This document shows, piece by piece, positions 33,136 to 42,233 of a stretch of 64,000 nucleotides of DNA. The first letter of the stretch is position 1, and every line of letters starts with the position of its first letter. The stretch covers positions 1 to 64,000 of the forward strand of contig JBILKR010000015.1 of assembly GCA_044376575.1 (NCBI GenBank). The letters are read 5' to 3'. Under the pieces are notes generated by a model. That model ran no database searches, was not told the origin of the DNA, and saw nothing but the letters and a program-made list of their open reading frames with translations. A program made the position numbers and the translations under genes. The stretch comes from BA4 sp044376575 (GTDB lineage: Bacteria > Bacteroidota > Bacteroidia > CAIKAF01).

Positions 33136-35163
33136 TTACATCTTGATTAGTTTATATGTAAACTTTTCAATTTGTATAAAATAAATGTTTGGAGAAAGAT
33201 TTCTTATATCAATCGACTGAATTCCTTGAGATGTCCATCCTGATAGAACAACTTGCCCCAGTTGATTGATAATTTGGTATTCGCAATCAATATCGCTTTC
33301 AATAAATAAAATGTCATCAGCAGGATTTGGGTAGATGAAGAATACTTCATCTTTATTCTCATCCCAACCGGATAATCCGTATTCAAGACAATCGGTAGTA
33401 TCTATACAGTTATTTAATGTTACGATACATGCAATTTCTGAATTTACAGGTACTGTATGAGCTGATAACGTAGCGCCGGGAATAATTAGTCCGGATTTAC
33501 AGTCTAACCATTGATAACTTGTAGCATTTGCCGGTCCTGCCTGAAACACTCCATTGGTCTGTGTAATGGTAGCCTGTAAATTACTGATGGTAATATACAA
33601 TGTTACAGTGCTGTCGCAGCCCTCAATTGTTTGCAAGTTTTCAGTATATGTTCCGGATTGGGAATAAACAGCTCCGGAAGGCGAAGTATAGTTTCCGCAG
33701 TGTTGAATATTTTGAATAGTTATGTAGCTATCATTAATATTTAATGTTGTGATGATGATGCTATCACATCCATGAATATTTGTAAGTGTGTCATAGTATG
33801 TTCCGCTTTGTGTATAAATCAATCCTGATGGTGATACATACTGATCGCATGCCGCTAAATTCTGCTGAATAGTTGATACAGGATTAATGGTTAACTGAAG
33901 TGTTACAATAGAATCACAACCGGCCGCATTTACAAGTGTGTGAAGATAGGTTCCCGTATTAGTGTATGTCTGATTATTATATATATAACTTCCACAAGCT
34001 ATTTGATTGATAGTTGAATATGTAGTTAAACAATTAACAGGACAATTAGTGGTCGCGGAAAAATTTGGATAACTTCCCTGTGTGCCAATACCGTTACACG
34101 TACAGTATGTACCACTAAAAGTCCCTTGATTTGCATCCCAGCCACCACCAATATCACAAAGATCACAACCGGTACCAAAACTTGAATTTTGCAAGATGCT
34201 TGTGCCTGTAACATTTATTCTTCCGCCACAATTGAGTGTTGTTGAAACTGATGCATTTGAAGTGAGATAAAGTGAATTGCAAAACATATTGTATCCGTTC
34301 AGAATTAGATTTCCTCCCTGAAAAGAAATTCTGTTTTGTACTGAGGTTGACCCGTTATTTAAAAACTGCACACTTCCTAATGTTCCACTAACAGAGAGTC
34401 CTGTGCTGACAGAAGTTCCTTTTACTTTTAAAATATTATTTTGATTAAAATTAATTACTTCACCCGGTCCGGCTTGTATGTTCAAGTCTCCTGCAAGCTG
34501 AGTGGTGCCGTTATTCTGTATTACTGCATCATCAGTGATTGTCCAGCTATGTGTTGTGAGCGTTGCATTGGGTTGAATTGTAATGGTATTTGAAGTACCC
34601 GCAGAAGAGTTGATCTGATGAGTACAATTGAAGGTTGAATTTACAGTCCAGGTTACATTTGAATTGGATCCGGAAAAATATATCGGACAATTAAATGTTG
34701 CAGGTCCATTAAAAATAAATGAACCTGCCAGTAAGTATGCAGAACAATTTACAACGAGATTAGATAATGGATGATTGGTATAATTCACATTATATCCGTT
34801 ATGATATCCCAGGTTTAGATCATTTACTGTAATATTTCCATAATTATTAATTGTACCTGTAGCATTAGTTCCCCATAAAATTGTCGGGGTGTTAATGGTT
34901 CCGTAATTATTTATATTCCCGCTTTGTGCTGTTCCCACCTGTATAGAGTTGGCATTTAATATTCCCTGATTACAAAGTGTTGCATTGTTGGAAATGGTAA
35001 TATTTCCGGTAATGGTTACTCCCGCGTTCACACATACAGTACCACTGCTTACAGCAAGATTGTTCTGGTTAGAAGAGATGATTTGCGTACAGCCGGTACA
35101 TTGAGAGTAAGTATTGAATCGAATGAAAAGAAGAGTAAAGAAAATAAATAGATATATTTTCAT
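33136..35163 (-). CDS. T9SS-sorted surface protein with GCDSI repeats
   Basis: A 675-residue secreted protein. The signal peptide ends at TYSQ. A long Asn/Thr-rich region (about 25-360) with repeated NNGT/GNIT units suggests a beta-helix-like fold. Three repeats of about 45 residues follow, each with a Cys near the start and GCDSIVTL, GCDSIIIT or GCDSTVTL near the end. The last 80 residues are a T9SS type A sorting domain (IYPNPADDILFI, NLSPNIYFIQIE). It is therefore exported through T9SS and probably displayed on the cell surface as an adhesin-like protein. Confidence 0.9.
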   Translation of the reverse strand: MKIYLFIFFTLLFIRFNTYSQCTGCTQIISSNQNNLAVSSGTVCVNAGVTITGNITISNNATLCNQGILNANSIQVGTAQSGNINNYGTINTPTILWGTNATGTINNYGNITVNDLNLGYHNGYNVNYTNHPLSNLVVNCSAYLLAGSFIFNGPATFNCPIYFSGSNSNVTWTVNSTFNCTHQINSSAGTSNTITIQPNATLTTHSWTITDDAVIQNNGTTQLAGDLNIQAGPGEVINFNQNNILKVKGTSVSTGLSVSGTLGSVQFLNNGSTSVQNRISFQGGNLILNGYNMFCNSLYLTSNASVSTTLNCGGRINVTGTSILQNSSFGTGCDLCDIGGGWDANQGTFSGTYCTCNGIGTQGSYPNFSATTNCPVNCLTTYSTINQIACGSYIYNNQTYTNTGTYLHTLVNAAGCDSIVTLQLTINPVSTIQQNLAACDQYVSPSGLIYTQSGTYYDTLTNIHGCDSIIITTLNINDSYITIQNIQHCGNYTSPSGAVYSQSGTYTENLQTIEGCDSTVTLYITISNLQATITQTNGVFQAGPANATSYQWLDCKSGLIIPGATLSAHTVPVNSEIACIVTLNNCIDTTDCLEYGLSGWDENKDEVFFIYPNPADDILFIESDIDCEYQIINQLGQVVLSGWTSQGIQSIDIRNLSPNIYFIQIEKFTYKLIKM

Positions 35164-35326
35164 AAGTTGTAATTTACTTTAAAAACTTATTTGATTTTAA
35201 GAAAGAGATTAAATCTTTGTTGAATATAAATATAAAGATTTTATTATAAATAAAAGTCCGATGAGTTCAATAAATAAGTTCAGTTTATTTAGTAGCAATT
35301 AGCACTAATTAAATACTAAAATAGAT

Positions 35327-36175
35327 TTATTTCACATTCGGCATCCCTACATTCCCTGTGATTTTGCGCACCATTCTCCAAAGCAATGACAATCGCGGAG
35401 GGGTTGTAAGTTCTCTAAGTAGATTTTCTTTCTCTTTTTTGTTCAGTGAACATTGGGATATATATGTTTTGCTGTATGCTAAAATTTCATCAGCATGTTC
35501 GGGCCTCAATCGGCAGGTGCTGCCAATCAATCCAATGATCATTTTTTCTACAGAATAATATTCATCAGTTACTCGATTAATGCTCTTCTCCGGAATAAAA
35601 AAAGTAATAAATCCAGGTGCCGGAGCAACATGAAGTATAAAACGATTCAACTCCTCCTGAGTAAAATTCATTGGCGGAAAAGTATCTACGTAGTACAACT
35701 CTTGTTCGCGGATGGCATAGTTGCGAAGTGTAGGATGAAACCCTAGTGGTTGATCATTCGGTTTGTTTTTCCAGAATCTGATTACATCTTCAAAAAGCAG
35801 GTGAATCAATGCAATAATTTTTTCTTTTTCGCAGCGTTGTAATATCCCTCTTACCAGTTCTTCTTCTTCAAATGGTTCCTGTACAATCACAAAGATTGGT
35901 TTCTTTTTATCATTCATCAGGATGGCTTGTGTATGAGGGATTTTTATTCCTGTTTTTTCCAATTCTTTTTTATATGTATCATGCTTCTGCTGAACAATAT
36001 TTTTTACGCGTTGAATGGTAGTATATACCTTAAGAATATTTTCTTTACCCTGTAATTGAACACGAAATGGCTTCGAAAAAAATCCGAGTGGAGAACTTTC
36101 TTTTTCAGTCGAAATAATTTTCAGTACATCATCGCGATGCAGTAATGAAATATCTATGGGTGTATATGTTTTCAT
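35327..36175 (-). CDS. Possible kinase-like protein downstream of the SRAP gene
   Basis: A 282-residue protein that I cannot assign firmly. The segment GFHPTLRNYAIREQELYYVDTFPPM looks like the catalytic and metal loops of aminoglycoside-phosphotransferase or lipopolysaccharide-kinase folds (H-x3-RN then xVDxFPP). FRVQLQGKENILKVYT could hold the ATP-binding lysine. This is a weak structural guess. The ATG at 36175 is preferred over the TTG at 36190. It follows the SRAP gene by 44 nt on the same strand and may be cotranscribed. Confidence 0.6.
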   Translation of the reverse strand: MKTYTPIDISLLHRDDVLKIISTEKESSPLGFFSKPFRVQLQGKENILKVYTTIQRVKNIVQQKHDTYKKELEKTGIKIPHTQAILMNDKKKPIFVIVQEPFEEEELVRGILQRCEKEKIIALIHLLFEDVIRFWKNKPNDQPLGFHPTLRNYAIREQELYYVDTFPPMNFTQEELNRFILHVAPAPGFITFFIPEKSINRVTDEYYSVEKMIIGLIGSTCRLRPEHADEILAYSKTYISQCSLNKKEKENLLRELTTPPRLSLLWRMVRKITGNVGMPNVK

Positions 36176-36219
36176 GAAACAAGAGCTCAATGATACAAAA
36201 TTCCTATCAATCTGCTTTT

Positions 36220-36822
36220 TTATACAGCAGTAGCTAGTAGCATATCATTATACATCTGCAATTCCTTTCCAACAAGCCATGCAGTTTCATTTTCCGGAGA
36301 TACAATTACGGGCATTCGTTTTTTTGTATTATGAATTTCAGACATGAGCGCATTGGCTTCCGTAGTTAGAATGGTATAGGTGGATATAATTTCTCCTGTT
36401 TCTCGGTTCACCCAATCGCTCCATAAACCGGCAAATGCAAATGATTTTTTATCCGGGAGATGTACAAAGTATTTTTGTTTTTGTTTCCCTCTTTCATCTA
36501 CCCATTTCCATTCATAAAATCCATCGGATAATATCAGACATCGTTGAGTACTGATGTTTCTGAAAGAAGGTTTCTCATGGATAGTTTCCATGCGAGCATT
36601 CAATGTGCTCTTTTGAATGGAATCATCTTTAGCCCACGCCGGTATCAATCCCCATTGAAATAACTGAATGGTATGTTGTTCGGTGTTCGTGATAACGGGT
36701 GTTTGTGGATACTCAAATCCATTATATATTCCACTTCTGTATTGTTCTGAATTTTTAAATCGTGCATTAAACCGATTTTCCAGTTCCGTTGCTGATTTCG
36801 TTTGTTGTGAATAGAAACACAT
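36220..36822 (-). CDS. SRAP-domain (YedK/HMCES) SOS-associated protein
   Basis: A 200-residue SOS response-associated peptidase-like protein. In this family Cys2 forms a protective crosslink to abasic sites in single-stranded DNA. Here Met is followed by Cys2 (MCFYSQQ). The conserved NARMETIHEKPSF and CLILSDGFYEWKW motifs and the His of EIHNTKKRMPVIVSP are present, so the enzyme should be active. The gene lies 2 nt downstream of umuC, so the SRAP protein and the translesion polymerase are likely made together. Confidence 0.95.
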   Translation of the reverse strand: MCFYSQQTKSATELENRFNARFKNSEQYRSGIYNGFEYPQTPVITNTEQHTIQLFQWGLIPAWAKDDSIQKSTLNARMETIHEKPSFRNISTQRCLILSDGFYEWKWVDERGKQKQKYFVHLPDKKSFAFAGLWSDWVNRETGEIISTYTILTTEANALMSEIHNTKKRMPVIVSPENETAWLVGKELQMYNDMLLATAV

Positions 36823-36824
36823 AC

Positions 36825-38084
36825 TTATACATGAATATTAATCACATCTTCAAGATTGGTGGTATAGCGCGGAGAAAGTTTTTCTTGTTTCATTTTCCAT
36901 ATCCGCTTGGGATCTTGTGAGGCAAGACGGATTTTTTGCTGACCAAACATCAGGTTAAGCTGATCAATGGATCTCATTAATGGAATATGTCGTTCATCAC
37001 GTGTTTCAAAAAGTGTAGTTTGTACACTTTCTTCAGGGGTAAAATCCTGTACAATTACCCCCGCTTTTTTATATGCGTATCCTTCCTTGAATATTCTTTT
37101 CAATGCCTGTGTGGCAAATGTAGACAGTTCAATGGTCGAGTTGGTAGGGAAGGGGAGTTGTATAACTATATTCCGGCTGTATTGAGGTAAATCTTTGCGA
37201 TGCCCGTTAGAATGTATAAATACCATTATTGAACTACAGCATGATTGTTGTCGTCTTAATTTTTCAGCACACGATGCAGCAAAGGTAGAGATCCTCTCTT
37301 CCAGTTGTTTTAGGTCGGTATAGTTGGTTTCAAAACTTCGTGTAGTGGCAATATTTTTTTTAGGTTTTGCTTCTTCCAGTGTTAGCGTTGGAATACCCAT
37401 CAGGTCTTGTTTTAGTCGCCAGCCAATTACCGACATATTCTTTTTCACCCATTCGTCGGGAAGCTGTGTAAAATCGTAAGCAGTATATACCTGTTGTGCC
37501 ATTAATCTACGTGCATGTTGTCTGCCAATGCCCCATACATCTTCAATCTTTAACCAACGCAATGCTTTGATTCGTTTTTCATCAGTATCGATAAGATATA
37601 CACCGTTTGTTTTTTCCGGATATTTTTTTGCAATCCGATTGGCTACTTTTGATAATGCTTTGGTAGGAGCCATTCCCACACTGATGGGAATTCCTGTCCA
37701 TTGTAGTATCTGTTTTTGCATTCTGTTCCCCATGCCTTGTAACTGTGGTATTTCATTTTTTGAAAATCGCAGAAAGGATTCGTCAATACTGTAAATTTCC
37801 ATGTCAGGTGTATATTCTTCGAGGATGTTCATTACGCGATTGCTCATATCTCCGTACAATGCAAAATTGGCGGAAAAAACATGTACCTGGTGTTGGCGAA
37901 AAAGTTTTTCGTATTCAAAAGCCGGAGCTCCCATCGGAATACCTACAGCTTTCGCTTCATTGCTTCTGGCAATCACACATCCGTCATTGTTAGACAATAC
38001 AACCACCGGCTTACCGTTGAGCGACGGATTGAACACACGTTCGCACGAGGCATAAAAATTATTACAGTCAATTAAGGCAAACAT
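36825..38084 (-). CDS. umuC: DNA polymerase V catalytic subunit UmuC
   Basis: A 419-residue Y-family translesion polymerase. The palm signature FALIDCNNFYASCERVF and the acidic SIDESFL motif (Asp-Glu) are intact, with the thumb HhH region GIGRQHARRLM following. A clamp-binding QTTLF motif lies at about residue 372. The C-terminal end (SIDQLNLMFGQQKIRLASQ) matches the DUF4113 tail of UmuC proteins. It is encoded directly after umuD with no gap, so it belongs to one SOS operon. Confidence 0.97.
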   Translation of the reverse strand: MFALIDCNNFYASCERVFNPSLNGKPVVVLSNNDGCVIARSNEAKAVGIPMGAPAFEYEKLFRQHQVHVFSANFALYGDMSNRVMNILEEYTPDMEIYSIDESFLRFSKNEIPQLQGMGNRMQKQILQWTGIPISVGMAPTKALSKVANRIAKKYPEKTNGVYLIDTDEKRIKALRWLKIEDVWGIGRQHARRLMAQQVYTAYDFTQLPDEWVKKNMSVIGWRLKQDLMGIPTLTLEEAKPKKNIATTRSFETNYTDLKQLEERISTFAASCAEKLRRQQSCCSSIMVFIHSNGHRKDLPQYSRNIVIQLPFPTNSTIELSTFATQALKRIFKEGYAYKKAGVIVQDFTPEESVQTTLFETRDERHIPLMRSIDQLNLMFGQQKIRLASQDPKRIWKMKQEKLSPRYTTNLEDVINIHV

Positions 38085-38534
38085 TTAAACGTCTTTGATT
38101 ACATGGGTTACAATACCCCAGATTAAAAAATTATTTTCTTCAGATATTTGTATGGGTTTGTATTTTTCATTTTCTGCATGCAGCCATACCTCGCCATTGG
38201 CAATATGAATTCGCTTGGCGGTAAATTCTCCGTCAATGTAACAAACGGCAATTTTCCCGTTCACGGGTTCAATACTCCGGTCGATGATCATTAAATCACC
38301 GTGATCAATTCCTGCATTTTTGAGTGAATCTCCTTTCACACGTCCATAGAATGTAGCTGAAGGATGTTTGATGAGATGTTTGTTCAGGTCGATAGAGAGA
38401 TCGATAAAATCGAGTGCAGGAGATGGAAATCCTGCACTGATGCCTTCATTGACCAGCGGCAAAGCAAGTGATGTTTCGGTATCTGCAGAATAGATATCGA
38501 TAATCTGTCCCTGATGTAGTTTTAGTGCAGTCAT
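38085..38534 (-). CDS. umuD: UmuD / LexA-like S24 peptidase
   Basis: A 149-residue self-cleaving protein of the polymerase V pair. A LexA-type DNA-binding domain is absent. The self-cleavage site would be in ISAGFPSPALDFI near residue 34 (Ala-Gly). The catalytic serine lies in VKGDSLKNAGI and the lysine in GEFTAKRIH. UmuD processing activates polymerase V after DNA damage. It is the first gene of the umuD-umuC-SRAP operon. Confidence 0.96.
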   Translation of the reverse strand: MTALKLHQGQIIDIYSADTETSLALPLVNEGISAGFPSPALDFIDLSIDLNKHLIKHPSATFYGRVKGDSLKNAGIDHGDLMIIDRSIEPVNGKIAVCYIDGEFTAKRIHIANGEVWLHAENEKYKPIQISEENNFLIWGIVTHVIKDV

Positions 38535-38853
38535 GTAGAAATAAATAATTACAACGGATCAACCTGATTCAGATGAAAGGCATGTATCCAATGGAAGGGG
38601 TTGAGAGCATCCGGAGGATGATTGCCAATGCTTAAAGATACAAATGCAGTTCTCAATTTCCAATTTCATTTTTCAACGTTTTTATTTGTGTTGAAAATGA
38701 AACAGTTCGATTAAATTTTCCCTTGCTATTCTCAAGAATAAAGTGCGGATAAATCTAAACGTCTTATGAAAAAAGAAGTATTGAGAATTGTTTATAACAA
38801 TTATTGATGGGAACAATATGTTCGCTTATTTTTGTAAACTGATTTTGAAGCCT
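38535..38853. other. Divergent control region between umuD and the UvrD/PcrA helicase
   Basis: A 319-nt region with no convincing gene. On the minus strand, TAAAGATA at 38633-38640 reads TATCTTTA, one mismatch from TAnnTTTG, with a TTG 20 nt upstream of it. Two short inverted repeats follow just downstream in that direction: ATTG-C-CAAT (38621-38629) and CATCC-GGA-GGATG (38608-38620). They sit where an operator could act. The plus-strand helicase promoter is at 38827. I found no classic E. coli LexA box. Confidence 0.4.
38827..38834 (+). promoter_or_regulatory. -7 promoter box of the UvrD/PcrA helicase gene (TATTTTTG)
   Basis: An exact TAnnTTTG match with a TTG element 20 nt upstream. It lies inside the longest open frame, so the ATG starts upstream of it are unlikely, and the GTG at 38854 is a better candidate. 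Confidence 0.45.
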
Positions 38854-41112
38854 GTGGAATTAAAATATTTAAATGACCTGAATGAATCACAGCGAATGGC
38901 TGTGCAAGCGGTGGAAGGACCAGTAATGATCATTGCAGGCGCAGGCTCAGGAAAAACAAGGGTGCTGACCTATCGTATCGCTTATCTTATTCAACACGGA
39001 GTAGATCCGTTTAATGTGCTATCGCTCACCTTTACCAACAAAGCTGCTAAAGAAATGAAAGAACGTATCGGTCGCGTTATCGGTGAATCAGAAGCAAAAA
39101 ACCTTTGGATGGGAACATTCCACTCCATTTTTTCAAGAATTCTTCGGGTTGAAAGTGAAAAGATTGGCTATCCAACCAACTTTACCATTTACGATACCGA
39201 TGACGCAAAAAGTTTACTTAAAAGTATCATCAATGAACTCGGGCTCGATGATAAAATCTATAAACCCAACATCATTTATAATCGTATTTCATCTGCAAAA
39301 AATTCATTGATTACAGCTAAGCAATACGTAAAACATCCTGACATTACCACCGATGATCAACTTTCAGGAAAACCTAAAACAGGACTGATTTACGAAAAAT
39401 ATGCTATGCGTTGCTTTAAAGCCGGAGCCATGGATTTCGATGATTTGCTCTTAAAAACGTATGAATTGTTTCACCGCTATCCTGAAGTATTGTATAAGTA
39501 TCAGCAGCGGTTTAAATTCATCATGGTAGATGAGTTTCAGGATACTAATTTTGCACAGTACAGTATCATTAAACAACTCGCGGCACTTTATCAGAATATA
39601 TGTGTGGTGGGTGATGATGCACAGAGTATTTATGCATTCCGAGGCGCAACCATCCAGAATATTTTAAATTTCGAAAATGACTATCCGGATTTAAAAACAT
39701 TTAAACTCGAACAAAATTATCGTTCTACACAAACAATTGTAAACGCTGCCAACAGTATCATTGAGAAGAATCAGGTTCAACATAAAAAAAAGGTGTGGAC
39801 CGCGAATCAGGAAGGAAATAAAATAAAAATCTTTCGTGCTACCACCGATAACGAAGAAGGAAATTTTGTTGCTCAACTCATTTTTGAAAATAAAATGAAT
39901 CTCCATCTCAATAACAGTGATTTTGCAATCCTATACCGAACCAATGCACAGTCAAGATCTATAGAAGAAGCATTGCGCAGATTTAATATTCCTTATCGTA
40001 TTTATGGTGGAATTTCATTTTATCAGCGAAAAGAAATCAAAGATTTGTTATCCTATTTTCGTTTGGTAATTAATCCGCATGATGAGGAAGCAATGAAGCG
40101 AATCATCAACTATCCTATTAGAAGTATTGGAAAAACTACGCTCGAGAAAATAACCATTGCCGCCAGTGAAAATGAAATTAGTATATGGAACGTTTTGCTA
40201 CATATCAAAGTCATTAAATTGGGATTGAATACCGGAACACTTAATAAAATTGAAGAATTTGTAATCATGATGCAGAGCTTTATGAGTATGCTCGGCACCA
40301 AAAACGCTTATGATCTTGCCAGTCATATCGCAAGTTCTACGGGTATTTTAAAAGAACTATACGCTGATAAGACACCTGAAGGCGTGAGTAGGTATGAAAA
40401 TATTCAGGAATTACTTAATGGTATTAAAGAGTTTTCTGAACAGGAAAATGAAAATGAGCAAGGTAATGTTCTTGCAAAATTCATGGAAGAAATTGCATTG
40501 CTTACCGATGCAGACAATGATAAAGACAACGACCCCAATAAAGTTTCTCTGATGACTATTCATGCTGCCAAGGGCCTTGAATTTCCGCAGGTATTTATTG
40601 TAGGTATGGAAGAAAATCTTTTCCCTTCTCAACTTAGCGTAAATTCGCGTGAAGACCTGGAAGAAGAAAGACGTCTTTTTTATGTTGCTGTTACCCGTGC
40701 CATGGCGCAGGTAACCTTGTCATACGCATTAAACCGATTTCGCTGGGGTACACCAGTGCATTGTGAGCCCAGTCGTTTTTTAGCAGAGATTAATCCGGAT
40801 TTTCTAGAGGTAAAAACAGCTTCCGGTATGTCATCGCGTAAAGTCGATGAAACGAAACGCACTTCTCCGCAACATTATGCTATTCCCGCCGGCTCGCCAC
40901 TGAAAAAAATTAATCAGCAACCGGTTTACGATGTCCAGGGCGATCCCATTTCCGCCTTTTCTCCCGGATGCGAAGTGATGCATATAAAATTTGGAAGAGG
41001 AACAATTCTCGCTATCGATGGTGATGAAATCAATAAAATGGCAACCATCAGATTTCAGGAAGGTGAAAAAAAATTACTGCTGAAATTTGCTAAACTTTCA
41101 TTAATTAAATAA
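38854..41112 (+). CDS. UvrD/PcrA-type superfamily 1 DNA helicase
   Basis: A 3'-5' DNA helicase in repair and replication restart. Motifs in order are the Q motif in LNESQRMAV, Walker A AGAGSGKTRVL, LSLTFTNKAAKEMKERI, VDEFQDTNFAQ (Walker B), GDDAQSIYAFRGA, the EQNYRST helicase motif and LMTIHAAKGLEFPQVF. The C-terminus has a Tudor-like domain (GCEVMHIKFGRGTILAID), as in PcrA. The open frame reaches back to 38788. A promoter box at 38827 favours the GTG at 38854, giving 752 residues starting VELKYLNDLNES. The start remains uncertain. Confidence 0.92.
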   Translation: MELKYLNDLNESQRMAVQAVEGPVMIIAGAGSGKTRVLTYRIAYLIQHGVDPFNVLSLTFTNKAAKEMKERIGRVIGESEAKNLWMGTFHSIFSRILRVESEKIGYPTNFTIYDTDDAKSLLKSIINELGLDDKIYKPNIIYNRISSAKNSLITAKQYVKHPDITTDDQLSGKPKTGLIYEKYAMRCFKAGAMDFDDLLLKTYELFHRYPEVLYKYQQRFKFIMVDEFQDTNFAQYSIIKQLAALYQNICVVGDDAQSIYAFRGATIQNILNFENDYPDLKTFKLEQNYRSTQTIVNAANSIIEKNQVQHKKKVWTANQEGNKIKIFRATTDNEEGNFVAQLIFENKMNLHLNNSDFAILYRTNAQSRSIEEALRRFNIPYRIYGGISFYQRKEIKDLLSYFRLVINPHDEEAMKRIINYPIRSIGKTTLEKITIAASENEISIWNVLLHIKVIKLGLNTGTLNKIEEFVIMMQSFMSMLGTKNAYDLASHIASSTGILKELYADKTPEGVSRYENIQELLNGIKEFSEQENENEQGNVLAKFMEEIALLTDADNDKDNDPNKVSLMTIHAAKGLEFPQVFIVGMEENLFPSQLSVNSREDLEEERRLFYVAVTRAMAQVTLSYALNRFRWGTPVHCEPSRFLAEINPDFLEVKTASGMSSRKVDETKRTSPQHYAIPAGSPLKKINQQPVYDVQGDPISAFSPGCEVMHIKFGRGTILAIDGDEINKMATIRFQEGEKKLLLKFAKLSLIK

Positions 41113-41207
41113 AAGTTTTTGCTTTTCTGAAAAAAGTATCTTTACTTCACTAATGATAAAAACGGTTAAAGAGTTGTTAATTTGATACAACTTATAAATT
41201 CAGGAAT

Positions 41208-41215
41208 TAAATTTG
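41208..41215 (+). promoter_or_regulatory. -7 promoter box of the DUF1573 pair (TAAATTTG)
   Basis: An exact TAnnTTTG match, 30 nt upstream of the ATG at 41246. A TTTG element at 41181-41184 could serve as the -33 region. Confidence 0.5.
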
Positions 41216-41245
41216 TAGTAGTAACCAGAAATAAAAAGATATAAA

Positions 41246-41668
41246 ATGAAAAAGTTATTTTATTCAGTTCAATTAATCATCGCTTTCATCGCGGTTAGTA
41301 GCACTAATGTATCAGCACAAAAAGCAATGGGTCCTGAAATGACCGCCACTAAATTGGAAGTTGACTTCGGTGAAATCATGCAAAATGCCGACGGTACTCG
41401 TGAATTCAAATTTACAAATACCGGTTCTGAACCACTTTTGATAACCAATGCAGCGGGTTCATGTGGATGTACTGTACCAGAATGGCCTAAAGAACCAACT
41501 ATGCCCGGTAAATCTAACGTGATTAAAATTAAATATGATACATCACGCTTAGGTCAGATTAACAAAACAGTTACTGTTACTACCAACGAAGTGGAAGGCA
41601 AAGACAGTAATGGAAATCCAATCTATAAAAATCATGTTATTTCTGTGAAAGGAAATATTAAACAGTAA
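41246..41668 (+). CDS. DUF1573 family secreted protein, copy 1
   Basis: A 140-residue exported protein with a signal peptide ending at VSAQ. The rest is a single Ig-like DUF1573 domain with the family pattern VDFGEI, REFKFTNTGSEPLLI, GSCGCTVPEWPKEPTMPGK and IKYDTSRLGQINKTVTVTTN. The two cysteines of SCGC are conserved. Such domains are common in Bacteroidota cell-envelope proteins, but their role is unknown. A paralogue follows 20 nt downstream. Confidence 0.9.
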   Translation: MKKLFYSVQLIIAFIAVSSTNVSAQKAMGPEMTATKLEVDFGEIMQNADGTREFKFTNTGSEPLLITNAAGSCGCTVPEWPKEPTMPGKSNVIKIKYDTSRLGQINKTVTVTTNEVEGKDSNGNPIYKNHVISVKGNIKQ

Positions 41669-41688
41669 TTTCTATTATTCATAATATT

Positions 41689-42165
41689 ATGAAAAAAGCA
41701 CTCATTATTTTAAACGTTATCTGCTTGTTTGTTGTAGCAGGTGTTTTTACCACGATGGCTCAGAAGGTAAGTGGTCCTGTTTTTTCTGCGGATAAAATGG
41801 AACTAAGTTTCGGGGAGGTTGATTACAAAGGTGATGGTGCCCGTGAGTTTGTATTCAAAAATACAGGCACAGAGCCATTGATTATCACCAACGCCAAGGG
41901 AAGTTGTGGATGTACAGTGCCAGAATGGCCAAAAGAACCAATTCGCCCTGGTCAAACCAATGTTATTAAAGTTAAGTATGATACAGCTCGTTCTGGGCCG
42001 ATCAGTAAAACAGTTACTATTACAACGAATGAAGTGGAAGGAAAGGATGCTAATGGAAACCCTACTTATAAAAATCACATGATTGCAATTAAGGGGAATG
42101 TAAAATCTGCTCCAACAAATGATGGTTTACCTACTAAATCAAATTCAGGAGCGCCTGTAGAATAA
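41689..42165 (+). CDS. DUF1573 family secreted protein, copy 2
   Basis: A 158-residue exported paralogue of the preceding gene. The signal peptide ends at TMAQ. SFGEVDYKGDGAREFVFKN, GSCGCTVPEWPKEPIRPGQ and KYDTARSGPISKTVTI mirror the neighbour. It has an extra low-complexity tail of about 20 residues (APTNDGLPTKSNSGAPVE). The strong similarity and the 20-nt spacing point to a tandem duplication within one operon, which ends at the terminator downstream. Confidence 0.9.
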   Translation: MKKALIILNVICLFVVAGVFTTMAQKVSGPVFSADKMELSFGEVDYKGDGAREFVFKNTGTEPLIITNAKGSCGCTVPEWPKEPIRPGQTNVIKVKYDTARSGPISKTVTITTNEVEGKDANGNPTYKNHMIAIKGNVKSAPTNDGLPTKSNSGAPVE

Positions 42166-42193
42166 TAGTTTTTCATTCAGATTTGTTAATTTT

Positions 42194-42220
42194 ACCCCGA
42201 TTTAATCGGGGTTTTTTATT
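42194..42220 (+). terminator. Rho-independent terminator after the DUF1573 pair
   Basis: ACCCCGATT pairs with AATCGGGGT around a short loop and is followed by a T-rich stretch (TTTTTATTTT). Confidence 0.88.
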
Positions 42221-42233
42221 TTAATACAATACT

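Noticed and set aside
31024..35163. Defence island around the KAP NTPase
   Set aside because: Neighbours are an Omp85 barrel and a T9SS surface protein, with no nuclease, methylase, toxin or other defence gene.
38535..38853. Classic LexA box upstream of umuD or the helicase gene
   Set aside because: No CTGT-N8-ACAG or Gram-positive-type SOS box was seen.
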